From positions 264,738 to 328,737 of the forward strand of contig NZ_NSDM01000013.1 of the NCBI RefSeq assembly GCF_030852425.1: DNA of 64,000 bases. The letters are read 5' to 3'. The position numbers and the translations under genes are program-made. A model generated the notes under the pieces. It was not told the DNA's origin. It searched no databases and worked only from the letters and a program-made list of their open reading frames with translations. Shown piece by piece: positions 15,822 to 24,062 of the stretch. The stretch's first letter is position 1, and each line of letters opens with the position of its first letter. The stretch is from Saccharothrix longispora. Its GTDB lineage: Bacteria > Actinomycetota > Actinomycetes > Mycobacteriales > Pseudonocardiaceae.

Positions 15822-17114
15822 TTACTGGTAGCAGGGCTTGTCGAACGTGAAGTCCTTCGCCGACGGGCCGGTGAAGAAGTCCTCCACCAGGCCGACGCCG
15901 GTGGCCGCCTGCTCGTCCGGCTTGTAGATCAGCGTCTGCCGGAACGTCGACTCGTCCGGCGTGCCGGTGAACTTGCCCGCGCCGGTCGGCAGCATGCCCT
16001 CGTAGTCCACGGACTCCAGCTGCCGCACGGCGTTCAGCACGCCCGCGCGGGTCAGGTCCTTGTTCTCGGCGGCCTTCTGCAACGCCGCCTTCAACGGGTA
16101 CGCCCACACCCAGCCCGCGGTGTAGCCGTCGTTCGGCGTGACCGACGGCAGGGCCTCGCGCAGCGCCTTGTGGCCAGGCGTGTCGGTCGCCCAGGACTTC
16201 CACGGCGCGGACTGGAGGTACAGCGCCTTGATCGCGGACGCGGCCGGGCTCTGCATCAGGCCCATGTTCCAGGTGGGCGAGGTGCCGATGAACCTGCCCT
16301 TGAAGCCGCGCGCCGCGGTCTGGCCGATGATCACGGCCGCGTCGGTCGGCCCGGTGGTCAGGATGACCACGTCCGGCTGGTTGGCCAGCACGGCGTCGAT
16401 CGCGCCGCCCTGGTTGTCCTGGCCGGTCTGGGTGACCGCGTCGGCGAACTGCACGCCCCGCTTCTCCGCCGCGATCTTCGCGCCCGCCGCGGCGTCGTCG
16501 CCGTAGTCGCCGGGCAGGTGCACGGCCATGACCTTCTTCGCGCCCAGCTCGTCGACCGCGTAGTCGACGGAGTTCATCGACTCGACGCAGTAGTTCGCGC
16601 CGGACTCCAGCACGACCTCCTCGTGGCCCCAGAGCGACGTCCACGACGCGGGCACGCTCACCATCTGCGAGTTCTCCAGGTCGGGGAGGATCGCGGCGGT
16701 CGTGGGCGAGCCGAGGGTCTGGGTGAGGGCCAGGATCTTGCCCTTCATCTCCTGGTACACCTGGTTCTGGATCTGCGGGTTGTACTTGTTGTCCGCCACG
16801 TACGTGGTGACGTCCACGTCGTAGCCGCCGATGCCGCCCTGGTCGTTGACGCGCTTCCAGAACGCCTTCTGCGACTCGGTGATCGGCACGGCCAGGGTCT
16901 TGAACGGCCCCTCGGTGAGGTCGGAGATCGTGCCGAGGTAGATGCAGCCGCGGTCGGCGTGACCGGTGTCCTCGCAGGGCTCGGACGTCACCCCGAAGTC
17001 GACCTTGATGCCGCCCTTGCCCTCGACCGCCTCCCCGCCGTCACCACCCCGGCAGGCCACCGAGGCCAGCGCCACCACGGACAACAGCGCGAGCACCGCT
17101 CTGTGCCTTGCCAT
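15822..17114 (-). CDS. ABC transporter substrate-binding lipoprotein (LivK type)
   Basis: 430 residues. The signal (LALLSVVALASVACRGG) ends in a lipobox with Cys21, so the mature protein is lipid-anchored outside the membrane. The rest is a type I periplasmic-binding fold: YLGTISDLTEGPFKTLAVPI, KKVMAVHLPGDYGDDAAAGA, QPDVVILTTGPTDAAVIIGQ, then FIGTSPTWNMGLM. It is last in a six-gene unit with LivF, LivG, an acyl-CoA ligase, LivH and LivM, and would deliver the ligand to that permease. Because of the ligase, the ligand is more likely an organic acid than leucine. Seven cysteines, including CEDTGHADRGC near the N-terminus, are more than usual for the family. Confidence 0.88.
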   Translation of the reverse strand: MARHRAVLALLSVVALASVACRGGDGGEAVEGKGGIKVDFGVTSEPCEDTGHADRGCIYLGTISDLTEGPFKTLAVPITESQKAFWKRVNDQGGIGGYDVDVTTYVADNKYNPQIQNQVYQEMKGKILALTQTLGSPTTAAILPDLENSQMVSVPASWTSLWGHEEVVLESGANYCVESMNSVDYAVDELGAKKVMAVHLPGDYGDDAAAGAKIAAEKRGVQFADAVTQTGQDNQGGAIDAVLANQPDVVILTTGPTDAAVIIGQTAARGFKGRFIGTSPTWNMGLMQSPAASAIKALYLQSAPWKSWATDTPGHKALREALPSVTPNDGYTAGWVWAYPLKAALQKAAENKDLTRAGVLNAVRQLESVDYEGMLPTGAGKFTGTPDESTFRQTLIYKPDEQAATGVGLVEDFFTGPSAKDFTFDKPCYQ

Positions 17115-17139
17115 CCCATCTCCATCCTTCGGTACGAGG

Positions 17140-18240
17140 TCAGTACGAGAAAGGCCAGGTGCGCCAGTAGTTGCGGACGCGCACCCAGATACCGAACAGG
17201 CCCCGTGGCTCGACGATCAGGAACACCACGATCAGCAGCCCGTAGAGGACCGCCTCGACCTGGAACACCGTGACCGCACCGGTCGCGTCGGAGCTGACGA
17301 ACGGCAGCACCGCGGGCAGTTCCCGGGTGACGCGCGGCAGCAGCGTGATGAACAGCGCGCCCATGACCGCGCCGGAGATGGTGCCCGCCCCGCCGATCAG
17401 CACCATCGCGATGTACTGCACGGACAGCAGCAGGCCGAACGAGCCGGGGTCGAAGAACCCGTTGACCACGAACAGCAGCGATCCCGCCACGCCCGCGTAG
17501 AAGGAGGACACGGCGAACGCCAGCGCCTTGTACCGGGACAGGTCGACGCCGATGGCGGCCGCCGCGAGGTCCCGGTCGCGCACGGCGGCGAACGCCCGCC
17601 CGATCCGCGACCGCACCAGGTTGCGGGCCAGCACGCCGAAGATCACCAGCAGGACGAACATCAGCAGGTACAGCTGCTGCGGCCCGGTGAAGAACTCCGA
17701 CGGCCGGTCCAGCCGCACGCCGAACAGCTCGGGCACCGCCGCCGGCCGCCCCACGCCCGGCCCGCCGGTGAGCGACGTCCACTCGCGGAACACGTGCTCG
17801 CCGAGGAACACCAGCCCGAGCGTGACGATCGCCAGGTACAGCCCGCGCAGCCGCACCGCCAGCGGCGCCACGACCAGCCCGGCGAGCCCGGCCACCAGCC
17901 CGGAGGCCAGCAGCCACACGGGCAGCGACGTGACGCCGAACCCGAGGACGCGCCCGTCGGGGTCCCCGGACAGCGCCGCGCCGGTGTAGGCGCCGATGGC
18001 GAGGAAGAACGCGTGCCCCAGCGACACCTGCCCCGCGTACCCGGTGACGATGTTGAGCCCGATCGCCCCGATGGCCGCGACGAACCCGGTGGCCAGCAGC
18101 ATCAGCAGGTCGTCGGTGAGCATGAACGGCACGAGCAGCGCGAACGCGACGAGCGCGCCCGTCCACGCCCGCTTGGGCCTGGTGTTGAGGAACGCGGTGT
18201 CCTGCGCGTAGGACGTGTAGAGCTCCGGACGACCCTTCAC
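17140..18240 (-). CDS. ABC transporter permease (LivM type)
   Basis: 366 residues from GTG 18240, which overlaps the stop of the LivH gene by 4 bases (GTGA). It has about ten hydrophobic segments and the LivM landmarks LNIVTGYAGQVSLGHAFFLA, GLYLAIVTLGLVFLGEHV and the EAA-like loop RSRIGRAFAAVRDRDLAAAA followed by IGVDLSRYKALAFAVSSF. The first about 30 residues (KGRPELYTSYAQDTAFLNTR) are cytoplasmic and polar, longer than in E. coli LivM. It forms the transmembrane channel with LivH. Confidence 0.9.
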   Translation of the reverse strand: MKGRPELYTSYAQDTAFLNTRPKRAWTGALVAFALLVPFMLTDDLLMLLATGFVAAIGAIGLNIVTGYAGQVSLGHAFFLAIGAYTGAALSGDPDGRVLGFGVTSLPVWLLASGLVAGLAGLVVAPLAVRLRGLYLAIVTLGLVFLGEHVFREWTSLTGGPGVGRPAAVPELFGVRLDRPSEFFTGPQQLYLLMFVLLVIFGVLARNLVRSRIGRAFAAVRDRDLAAAAIGVDLSRYKALAFAVSSFYAGVAGSLLFVVNGFFDPGSFGLLLSVQYIAMVLIGGAGTISGAVMGALFITLLPRVTRELPAVLPFVSSDATGAVTVFQVEAVLYGLLIVVFLIVEPRGLFGIWVRVRNYWRTWPFSY

Positions 18241-19124
18241 AGGCGTTCCACCTCCCGGCTGCCGAACAGCCCGTAGGGCTTCACCAACAGCACGACCAGC
18301 ATCAGCACGTACGGGGCGACCAGGGCGAAGTTCGGCCCCAGCCACGGCGCGACGCCGTCCTGGTAGGTGCCCACGAGCGATTCGACGACGCCGACGGCCA
18401 GCCCGCCGACCACCGCGCCGCCCAGCGAGTCCAGGCCGCCGAGGATGATCGCGGGCAGGGCCTTGAGCGCCACGATCCACAGCTGCTGGTCGACGCCCGC
18501 GCCGGTGGCGACGAACACCCCGGCCAGCGCCGCCAAGCCGCCCGCGATGGCCCACGACAGGGCGAACACCGACCCGACCGAGATGCCCTGCGCGAGGGCG
18601 ACCTCCTGGTCGTGGGCGACGGCGCGCATCGCCAGGCCGACGCGGGAGAATCGGAAGAACGCGAACAGCACGGCCACCACGACCACGGTGGTCGCGAACA
18701 TCACCAGGTAGCGCTGCTGGACGTCCACGCCGAGCAGGGACACCGTGTCCAGGCCCCACGGGTCGCCGACCTGGCGCACGTCCAGCCCGATGAACGCGTT
18801 GGTGACCACGCGCACCACGACGTCCACGCCGATCGTGATGATGGCGACCACGAACACCGGCTTGCCGATCATCGGCCGCAGCACGGTCCGCTCCACGCCC
18901 AGCGCCAGCACGGCGATGACGAGCGCGGCGACCGGCACGGCCACGAAGAACCCGACTTCGGCGGTCAGGTAGCTGACCAGCACCGCGCCGGCGAGCATGA
19001 ACGCCGGCTGGGCGAAGCTGATCACCCGCGTCGACTTGTAGATGATCACGAAGCCGAGGGCGAGCAGGGCGTAGATCGACCCCGTGCCCAGGCCTCGGAC
19101 GAGGGACTGGAGGAACTCGCTCAC
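18237..19124 (-). CDS. ABC transporter permease (LivH type)
   Basis: 295 residues from GTG 19124, which overlaps the stop of the upstream ligase gene (GTGA). LivH features are FLQSLVRGLGTGSIYALLAL at the N-terminus, the cytoplasmic loop FRFSRVGLAMRAVAHDQEVA followed by QGISVGSVFALSWAIAG, and PAIILGGLDSLGGAVVGGLA near the C-terminus. About eight membrane helices are visible. It pairs with LivM and is tightly coupled in translation to both neighbours. Confidence 0.9.
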   Translation of the reverse strand: MSEFLQSLVRGLGTGSIYALLALGFVIIYKSTRVISFAQPAFMLAGAVLVSYLTAEVGFFVAVPVAALVIAVLALGVERTVLRPMIGKPVFVVAIITIGVDVVVRVVTNAFIGLDVRQVGDPWGLDTVSLLGVDVQQRYLVMFATTVVVVAVLFAFFRFSRVGLAMRAVAHDQEVALAQGISVGSVFALSWAIAGGLAALAGVFVATGAGVDQQLWIVALKALPAIILGGLDSLGGAVVGGLAVGVVESLVGTYQDGVAPWLGPNFALVAPYVLMLVVLLVKPYGLFGSREVERL

Positions 19125-21004
19125 GAGCGCCCCCCTGCGTTCGTCCCCCGCGCGTCCGTCCCCCGCGCGTTCGTCCCGCCGAGGTACATGTCGTCGACCA
19201 GCTCGCCGTAGACCTTGGCGAGCGCGGACCGCTTCACCTTCTGCGTCGCGGTCAGCTCGCCGTCCTCGTGGTCCAGCTCCTTGGGCAGCATCCGGAACTT
19301 CTTCACCTGTTCCACGGACGCGAACCGCTCGTTGACCTCCAGCACGATGCCCTGGACCAACTCCCGCACCTCGTCCTTCTCCGCGAGGTCGCGGTAGGTG
19401 GTGTAGGCGAGCTTGCGCTGCCTGGCCCAGTGGCCGACGGTGTCGTGCTCGATGCCGATGAGCGCCACGAGGTAGGGGCGCTGGTCGCCCAGCACGATCG
19501 CTTCCTTGATGTACGGGGAGGTCTTGAGCGCGTTCTCGACCTCGGAGGGCGCGACGTTCTTGCCGCCCGCGGTGATGATGATGTCCTTCATGCGGTCGGT
19601 GATGCGCACGTGCGTGCCGTCGACCCACTCGCCGACGTCGCCGGTGCGCAGCCAGCCGTCGTCCGTCATGGCCTGCCGGGTGGCGTCCTCGTCGCGCCAG
19701 TAGCCGGCGAACACGCCGGCGTGCCGGGTCTGGATCTCGCCGTCGTCGGCGATGCGCAGCTCCACGCCGGGCTGCGGTTCGCCGACCGTGCCGACCTTGA
19801 CGCGGCCGGGTCGGTTGCCGGTGGCGATGGCGCTGTTCTCGGTCATCCCGTACACCTCGTGCACGGGCACGCCGATGCCCATGAAGAAGCGCAGCACGTC
19901 CGGCGAGATGGGCGCGGCGCCGGACGAGGCGTAGCGGACGTGCCGCATGCCGATGCGCGTCTTGAGCGCCCGGTAGCAGAACACCCAGCCGACGCCGTAC
20001 TTCAGGCGGGTGGCCGCGGTGTGCCGGCCGCCGTTGCGGACGAGGGCGTCGCCGAGCCGGTCGGCGACCCGCAACCAGAAGCGGGTCGTGACCCGCTTGA
20101 GCCGGGTGGCGCTCGCCGCGCCGATCGTGATCGACGCCAGGACCTTCTCCCAGATGCGGGGCACCGCGAACAGGATCGTCGGCTGCACCTCGCGCAGGTT
20201 GGGCTGCACCGTCTCGATGGACTCGGCGAAGTGCACCCGGATGCCCGCCGACGCGCTGAACCACGTGGTGAAGATGCGTTCGGCGACGTGGCACAGCGGC
20301 AGGTAGGACAGCGTGACGTCGTCCGGCGACGGCGGTGGCGAGGTGAACCCGCCGCCCTCGACGAGGGTCTCCACCGCGAACTCGACGTTGGCGACGGTGA
20401 GCATCGCGCCCTTGGGCGGGCCGGTGGTGCCGGAGGTGTAGATCAGCGTCATCACGTCGTCCTGCTCGACCTGGCGCATCCGCTGGTCCACCGCGTCCGG
20501 GTGCTCCTCGCGGTGCGCCGCGCCGAGGGCGAGGAAGTCGTCCCAGGACAGCAGCAGCGGGTTGTCGTAGCGGCCCCGGATGCCGCGCGGCTCCAGGTAG
20601 ACGATGCGCTCCAGGTCGGGCAGCGCGTCGAGCACGGCGAGCGCCTTGTCGACCTGCTCCTGGTCCTCGGCGATCAGCACCCGCGCCCCGGAGTGCGACA
20701 GCAGGTAGGCGACCTCGCTCGCCGGGTTCGTCGGGTACAGCCCGACCGTCACCGCGCGCACGGCGACCGCGCCGACGTCGGCGTAGAGCCACTCGCGGCG
20801 GTTCTCCGAGTGGATCGCGACCCGGTCGCCGGGGTCGACGCCGAGCGACAGCAGGGCGTGCCCGACCAGTTCGACCTGGTCCCAGTAGCCCGCCCAGGTG
20901 ACCTCGTGCCAGATGCCGAAGTCCTTGGCGCGCAACGCGACCGCGCCCGGGTGGGTGCCCGCGCGGTCGCGCACGCGGGTGACGATCGTCGTGGGCGCCG
21001 TCAC
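19121..21004 (-). CDS. Acyl-CoA synthetase/AMP-dependent ligase embedded in the liv operon
   Basis: 627 residues from GTG 21004. An ANL-superfamily ligase: the P-loop YTSGTTGPPKG starts at about residue 189, followed by VPRIWEKVLASI, EVYGMTENSAIATGNRPGRV, LRTGDVGEWVDGTH and DRMKDIIITAGGKNVAPSEV. The C-terminus ends in an unusual repeat (GTNARGTDARGTNAGGRS). It activates a carboxylic acid as its CoA thioester. It is translated in overlap with livG before it and livH after it (both GTGA), which strongly suggests it acts on the acid imported by this transporter. Similar pairing is known for aromatic-acid uptake systems in other bacteria. The substrate is inferred, not shown. Confidence 0.9.
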   Translation of the reverse strand: MTAPTTIVTRVRDRAGTHPGAVALRAKDFGIWHEVTWAGYWDQVELVGHALLSLGVDPGDRVAIHSENRREWLYADVGAVAVRAVTVGLYPTNPASEVAYLLSHSGARVLIAEDQEQVDKALAVLDALPDLERIVYLEPRGIRGRYDNPLLLSWDDFLALGAAHREEHPDAVDQRMRQVEQDDVMTLIYTSGTTGPPKGAMLTVANVEFAVETLVEGGGFTSPPPSPDDVTLSYLPLCHVAERIFTTWFSASAGIRVHFAESIETVQPNLREVQPTILFAVPRIWEKVLASITIGAASATRLKRVTTRFWLRVADRLGDALVRNGGRHTAATRLKYGVGWVFCYRALKTRIGMRHVRYASSGAAPISPDVLRFFMGIGVPVHEVYGMTENSAIATGNRPGRVKVGTVGEPQPGVELRIADDGEIQTRHAGVFAGYWRDEDATRQAMTDDGWLRTGDVGEWVDGTHVRITDRMKDIIITAGGKNVAPSEVENALKTSPYIKEAIVLGDQRPYLVALIGIEHDTVGHWARQRKLAYTTYRDLAEKDEVRELVQGIVLEVNERFASVEQVKKFRMLPKELDHEDGELTATQKVKRSALAKVYGELVDDMYLGGTNARGTDARGTNAGGRS

Positions 21005-21792
21005 GCCGCACCTCCCACGGTCCGGTGGTCCTCGCCCAGGTAGGCGCGCACCACGTCCGGGTCCCGCTGCACCTCGGCGGGCGTGCCGGTGCGGATGGGC
21101 TTGCCGAAGTCGAGCACCATGACCCGGTCGGCGAGCTCCATGACCAGGCCCATGTCGTGCTCCACCATGACCATCGCGATGCCCAGCTCGTCGCGGACGT
21201 CCAGCACGAACCGGGCCATGTCCTCGGTCTCCTCGACGTTCATGCCCGCCACGGGCTCGTCGAGCAGCAGCACCTTCGGCTCCATCGCCAGCGCCCGGCC
21301 CAGCTCGACGCGCTTCTGCACGCCGTAGGGCAGCAGGCCGACGGGCAGCCGCCGCCACTGCTCCAGTTCGAGGAAGTCGATCACCCGCTCCACGGCGGCC
21401 CGGTTCGCCAGCTCCTCGCGCCGCGCCCTGCCGACCCACGCGAACGCGGCCAGCGCGCCGTAGCGCATGTGGTTGTGCCGGCCGAGCATGAGGTTGTCGA
21501 CCACGGTCAGGTGGGCGAACAGCTCGATGTTCTGGAACGTGCGGGCGATGCCCATCGCGGCGAGCTTGTGCGGCCGGGTGCCGAGCACGTCGCGGCCCTC
21601 GAACCGCACCGAGCCGGACTGCGGCCGGTACACGCCCGACAGCACGTTGAAGATCGACGTCTTGCCCGCGCCGTTGGGGCCGATGATCGCGAACAGCTCG
21701 CCCGCGCCGACGTGGAACGACACGCCGTCCACCGCCGTGACGCCGTCGAACGCGAGCGTCACGTCCGACACCTCCAGCACCGGTCCGGTCAC
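21001..21792 (-). CDS. ABC transporter ATP-binding protein (LivG type)
   Basis: 263 residues from GTG 21792. Walker A is GPNGAGKTS, the signature region is LPYGVQKRVELGRALAMEP as usual for LivG, Walker B is VLLLDEPVAGMN, and the switch histidine is in MVMVEHDMGLVMELADRVMV. The start is placed at 21792 because it overlaps the livF stop in the same GTGA way as the rest of the operon; GTG 21801 is an alternative adding three residues. It hydrolyses ATP with LivF to power import. Confidence 0.9.
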   Translation of the reverse strand: MTGPVLEVSDVTLAFDGVTAVDGVSFHVGAGELFAIIGPNGAGKTSIFNVLSGVYRPQSGSVRFEGRDVLGTRPHKLAAMGIARTFQNIELFAHLTVVDNLMLGRHNHMRYGALAAFAWVGRARREELANRAAVERVIDFLELEQWRRLPVGLLPYGVQKRVELGRALAMEPKVLLLDEPVAGMNVEETEDMARFVLDVRDELGIAMVMVEHDMGLVMELADRVMVLDFGKPIRTGTPAEVQRDPDVVRAYLGEDHRTVGGAA

Positions 21793-22574
21793 GACAACCA
21801 CCGCTTCCGCCGCTTGTAGTGCTTCACGTCGCGGAACGACCGCACCGCGCCCTCGCCGCGCAGGCCCAGGTAGAACTCGCGGACGTCCTCGTCGGCGAGC
21901 AGCGCGGCGGCGGGTTTGTCCATCACGACCTTGCCGTTCTCCAGCACGTAGCCGTGGTCGGCGATGGACAGCGCCATGGTGGCGTTCTGCTCGACCAGCA
22001 GCACGGTCGTGCCGTCGGCGTTGATCTTCACGACGAGGTCGCGGATCTGCTGCACCATGAGCGGGGCGAGGCCCAGGCTGGGCTCGTCCAGCAGCAGGTA
22101 GCGCGGCTCGGACATGAGCGCCCGGCCGATCGACAGCATCTGCTGCTCGCCGCCGGACAGGTAGCCCGCGCTCTGCCGCCGCCGCTCCCTCAGCCGGGGG
22201 AACAGCTCGTACATCCGCTCCAGGTTCTGCTTGATCGACCGCGGCCTGGTGTGCCCGCCGACGCGGAGGTTCTCCTCCACGGTCAGCTCGGCCAGGATGC
22301 GCCTGCCCTCCAGCGCCTGCTTGACGCCGAGCGAGGCGATCCGCGCGGGCGGGGCGCGGTGGATCGGCGTGCCGTCCAGGGTGACCTCGCCCCTGGTGAC
22401 CTTGCCGTCGTGCACGTCGAGCAGGCCGGACAGCGCCCGCAACAAGGTCGTCTTGCCCGCGCCGTTCGCGCCGAGCAGCGCGACGATCCGCCCGTCCGGG
22501 ACCCGCAGGCTCACGCCGCGGAGCACCAGCATGACGTCGTCGTAGACCACCTCAAGGTTGTTCGCCTCCAGCAC
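21789..22574 (-). CDS. ABC transporter ATP-binding protein (LivF type)
   Basis: 261 residues from GTG 22574, with GGAGG five bases upstream; longer readings to 22736 run into the promoter region. Walker A is GANGAGKTT, the signature is YLSGGEQQMLSIGRALMSEP, Walker B is YLLLDEPSLGLAP, and the switch is LLVEQNATMALSIAD. A C-terminal extension rich in Arg and Lys (FRDVKHYKRRKRWLS) goes about 15 residues beyond E. coli LivF. It is the first gene of the operon livF-livG-fadD-livH-livM-livK. Confidence 0.9.
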   Translation of the reverse strand: MLEANNLEVVYDDVMLVLRGVSLRVPDGRIVALLGANGAGKTTLLRALSGLLDVHDGKVTRGEVTLDGTPIHRAPPARIASLGVKQALEGRRILAELTVEENLRVGGHTRPRSIKQNLERMYELFPRLRERRRQSAGYLSGGEQQMLSIGRALMSEPRYLLLDEPSLGLAPLMVQQIRDLVVKINADGTTVLLVEQNATMALSIADHGYVLENGKVVMDKPAAALLADEDVREFYLGLRGEGAVRSFRDVKHYKRRKRWLS

Positions 22575-22725
22575 CGGCGCCTCCGTGGGATACCCCCGTG
22601 GATGTCGGGAGGCGGCCAGTATGGCCCCGATCACAGCGTTAACTACCACCGTTCGCAAACCGTGATGAACCCGACCGCGCGGTGTTCGGCTTTCACGATT
22701 CTGTTGCTCGGTCCTGTGTGGACGG

Positions 22726-22751
22726 GTGTAGCCCACCTGGACGCCGGGTAT
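22726..22751 (+). promoter_or_regulatory. SigB/SigF-type promoter before the RsbW-like/sigma pair
   Basis: GTGTA (22726-22730), 15 bases, then GGGTAT (22746-22751), close to the GTTT-N15-17-GGGTA[AT] pattern of actinobacterial SigF/SigB promoters. It would start transcription around 22758, some 40 bases before the RsbW-like gene. An autoregulated sigma operon is the norm in this family. The -35 match is imperfect. Confidence 0.5.
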
Positions 22752-22798
22752 GCCCCCGGCGACGGACCCCTGGGGGTCGGGGAGGAGTGCTCGCCACC

Positions 22799-23158
22799 AT
22801 GAACGGCTCGGACGTGGAGCTCAGGATGGCGGCGAGGCCGGCCTACCTCTCGACCGTCCGCGCCGTCGCGAGCGCGATCGCCCGGTCGACGCCGTCGCTG
22901 GCCATCGACCTCGTGATCGCGGTCGACGAGGCGTGCACGGCGCTCATCGCGCGGGCCCACGCGCACGCGGAACTGCGGTGCCGGTTCGACCGCGACGGCG
23001 ATTCCGTTCGGTTTCACGCAGAGGTCCGGTCATCGGCCGTCACCGTCCCGGACCACCACTCGTTGTACTGGCGGGTCGTCAGCTCCGTGACCGACGCGGT
23101 GGCCACCTGGGTGGACGGAGACGGCCGGTTGCTGGTCGAACTGAGGTGCCGGGCATGA
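22799..23158 (+). CDS. RsbW-like anti-sigma factor (GHKL fold, degenerate ATPase motifs)
   Basis: 119 residues from ATG 22799, with GGGGAGGAG upstream; GTG 22787 in frame is possible. The N-terminal strand (DVELRMAARPAYLSTVRAVA) and the helix DLVIAVDEACTALIARA align with the N-box region of RsbW/UsfX kinases, but the Asn that normally coordinates magnesium is Ala here, and no DxGxG box is visible in the short C-terminus. It probably still binds and inhibits the sigma factor encoded next, whose ATG overlaps its stop codon (ATGA), but may not phosphorylate a STAS partner. Assignment rests on context and the N-box helix. Confidence 0.7.
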   Translation: MNGSDVELRMAARPAYLSTVRAVASAIARSTPSLAIDLVIAVDEACTALIARAHAHAELRCRFDRDGDSVRFHAEVRSSAVTVPDHHSLYWRVVSSVTDAVATWVDGDGRLLVELRCRA

Positions 23159-23886
23159 ACGCGGTGGACTACCAACCGCTGTTCCAGGAGTTGGCTGCGA
23201 CGGACGGGAGCAGGCACCAGGAGGTGCGGGACCGCCTCGTCACGGAACACCTCCCCCTGGCGCACCACATCGCCGACCGGTTCGCCGAGCGCGGCGAGTC
23301 GGTGGAGGACCTGCGCCAGGTGGCGGCCCTCGGGCTGATCAACGCCGTGGACCGGTTCGACGTCACGCGCGGCATCGACTTCCTCGCGTTCGCCGTGCCG
23401 ACGATCACCGGCGAGGTGCGGCGGTACCTGCGCGACCTGGGGTGGGCGGTCCGCGTGCCGAGGCGGTTGAAGGAGCTGTGCACCGCGATCGACGGCGCGC
23501 GGGTGGAGCTGGCGAGGCGCACCGGCCGCACGCCCACGCCCAGCGAGGTCGCCCGGCACCTGGGGATCGGGCTGGACGAGGTGTACGAGGGGCTGCACGC
23601 GGCGTCCGCGCACCACCTGCTGTCGCTGGACGAGCACGACGAGCTGGTCGCCGCCGAGGGAGGGCTGGTGTCCGACGACCCCGCGCTGGAGGTCGTCGAG
23701 CTCCAGCACGCGCTGGACCCGATGCTGCGGGGGCTGCCCAAGCGCGAGCGGCGGATCATCGTGCTGCGGTTCTTCCGGAACATGACGCAGAGCCAGATCG
23801 CCGACTCCGTCGGGGTGTCGCAGATGCACGTGTCGCGCTTGTTGAGCCGGTCGCTGGCCCGGTTGCGCGACCTGCTCGACGACTAG
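23155..23886 (+). CDS. RNA polymerase sigma factor, SigB/SigF/SigG family
   Basis: 243 residues. Region 2 is clear (LPLAHHIADRFAERGESVED, then LRQVAALGLINAVDRFDVTR and FLAFAVPTITGEVRRYLRDL), region 3 starts at WAVRVPRRLKELCTAIDGAR, and region 4 ends the protein (ALDPMLRGLPKRERRIIVLR, then MTQSQIADSVGVSQMHVSRL). This is the SigB/SigF stress and development class, controlled by RsbW-type anti-sigma and STAS anti-anti-sigma proteins. It overlaps the RsbW-like gene by 4 bases. A STAS gene lies 3.4 kb downstream, and promoter-like sites fitting this sigma precede this operon and two nearby genes. Confidence 0.93.
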   Translation: MNAVDYQPLFQELAATDGSRHQEVRDRLVTEHLPLAHHIADRFAERGESVEDLRQVAALGLINAVDRFDVTRGIDFLAFAVPTITGEVRRYLRDLGWAVRVPRRLKELCTAIDGARVELARRTGRTPTPSEVARHLGIGLDEVYEGLHAASAHHLLSLDEHDELVAAEGGLVSDDPALEVVELQHALDPMLRGLPKRERRIIVLRFFRNMTQSQIADSVGVSQMHVSRLLSRSLARLRDLLDD

Positions 23887-24005
23887 CGCCCCGAGCCTCA
23901 CCCGTTCGCGCACAACCGCCCCCGCATCCGTCTCCGTTCCGACACCCCGCTGACACCGACGGGCCACGTGCAGGGCACGTGCGTGCCATCCCACCGCCGA
24001 GAAGC

Positions 24006-24031
24006 GGTTGCGGTGCGCGATCCCCGGGTAT
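24006..24031 (+). promoter_or_regulatory. SigB/SigF-type promoter before the Vms1/Rv2629-like gene
   Basis: GGTTG (24006-24010), 15 bases, then GGGTAT (24026-24031) match the SigF/SigB promoter pattern. The expected start of transcription is near 24038, about 25 bases before the ATG at 24063. The site lies between the sigma gene and the next gene. Confidence 0.5.
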
Positions 24032-24062
24032 CTCCCGGGTGACCACGAACCAGGAGGGTCGG

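Noticed and set aside
15822..22574. Naming the transporter a leucine/isoleucine/valine importer
   Set aside because: The embedded acyl-CoA ligase makes an organic acid more likely; only the LivFGHMK family type is claimed.
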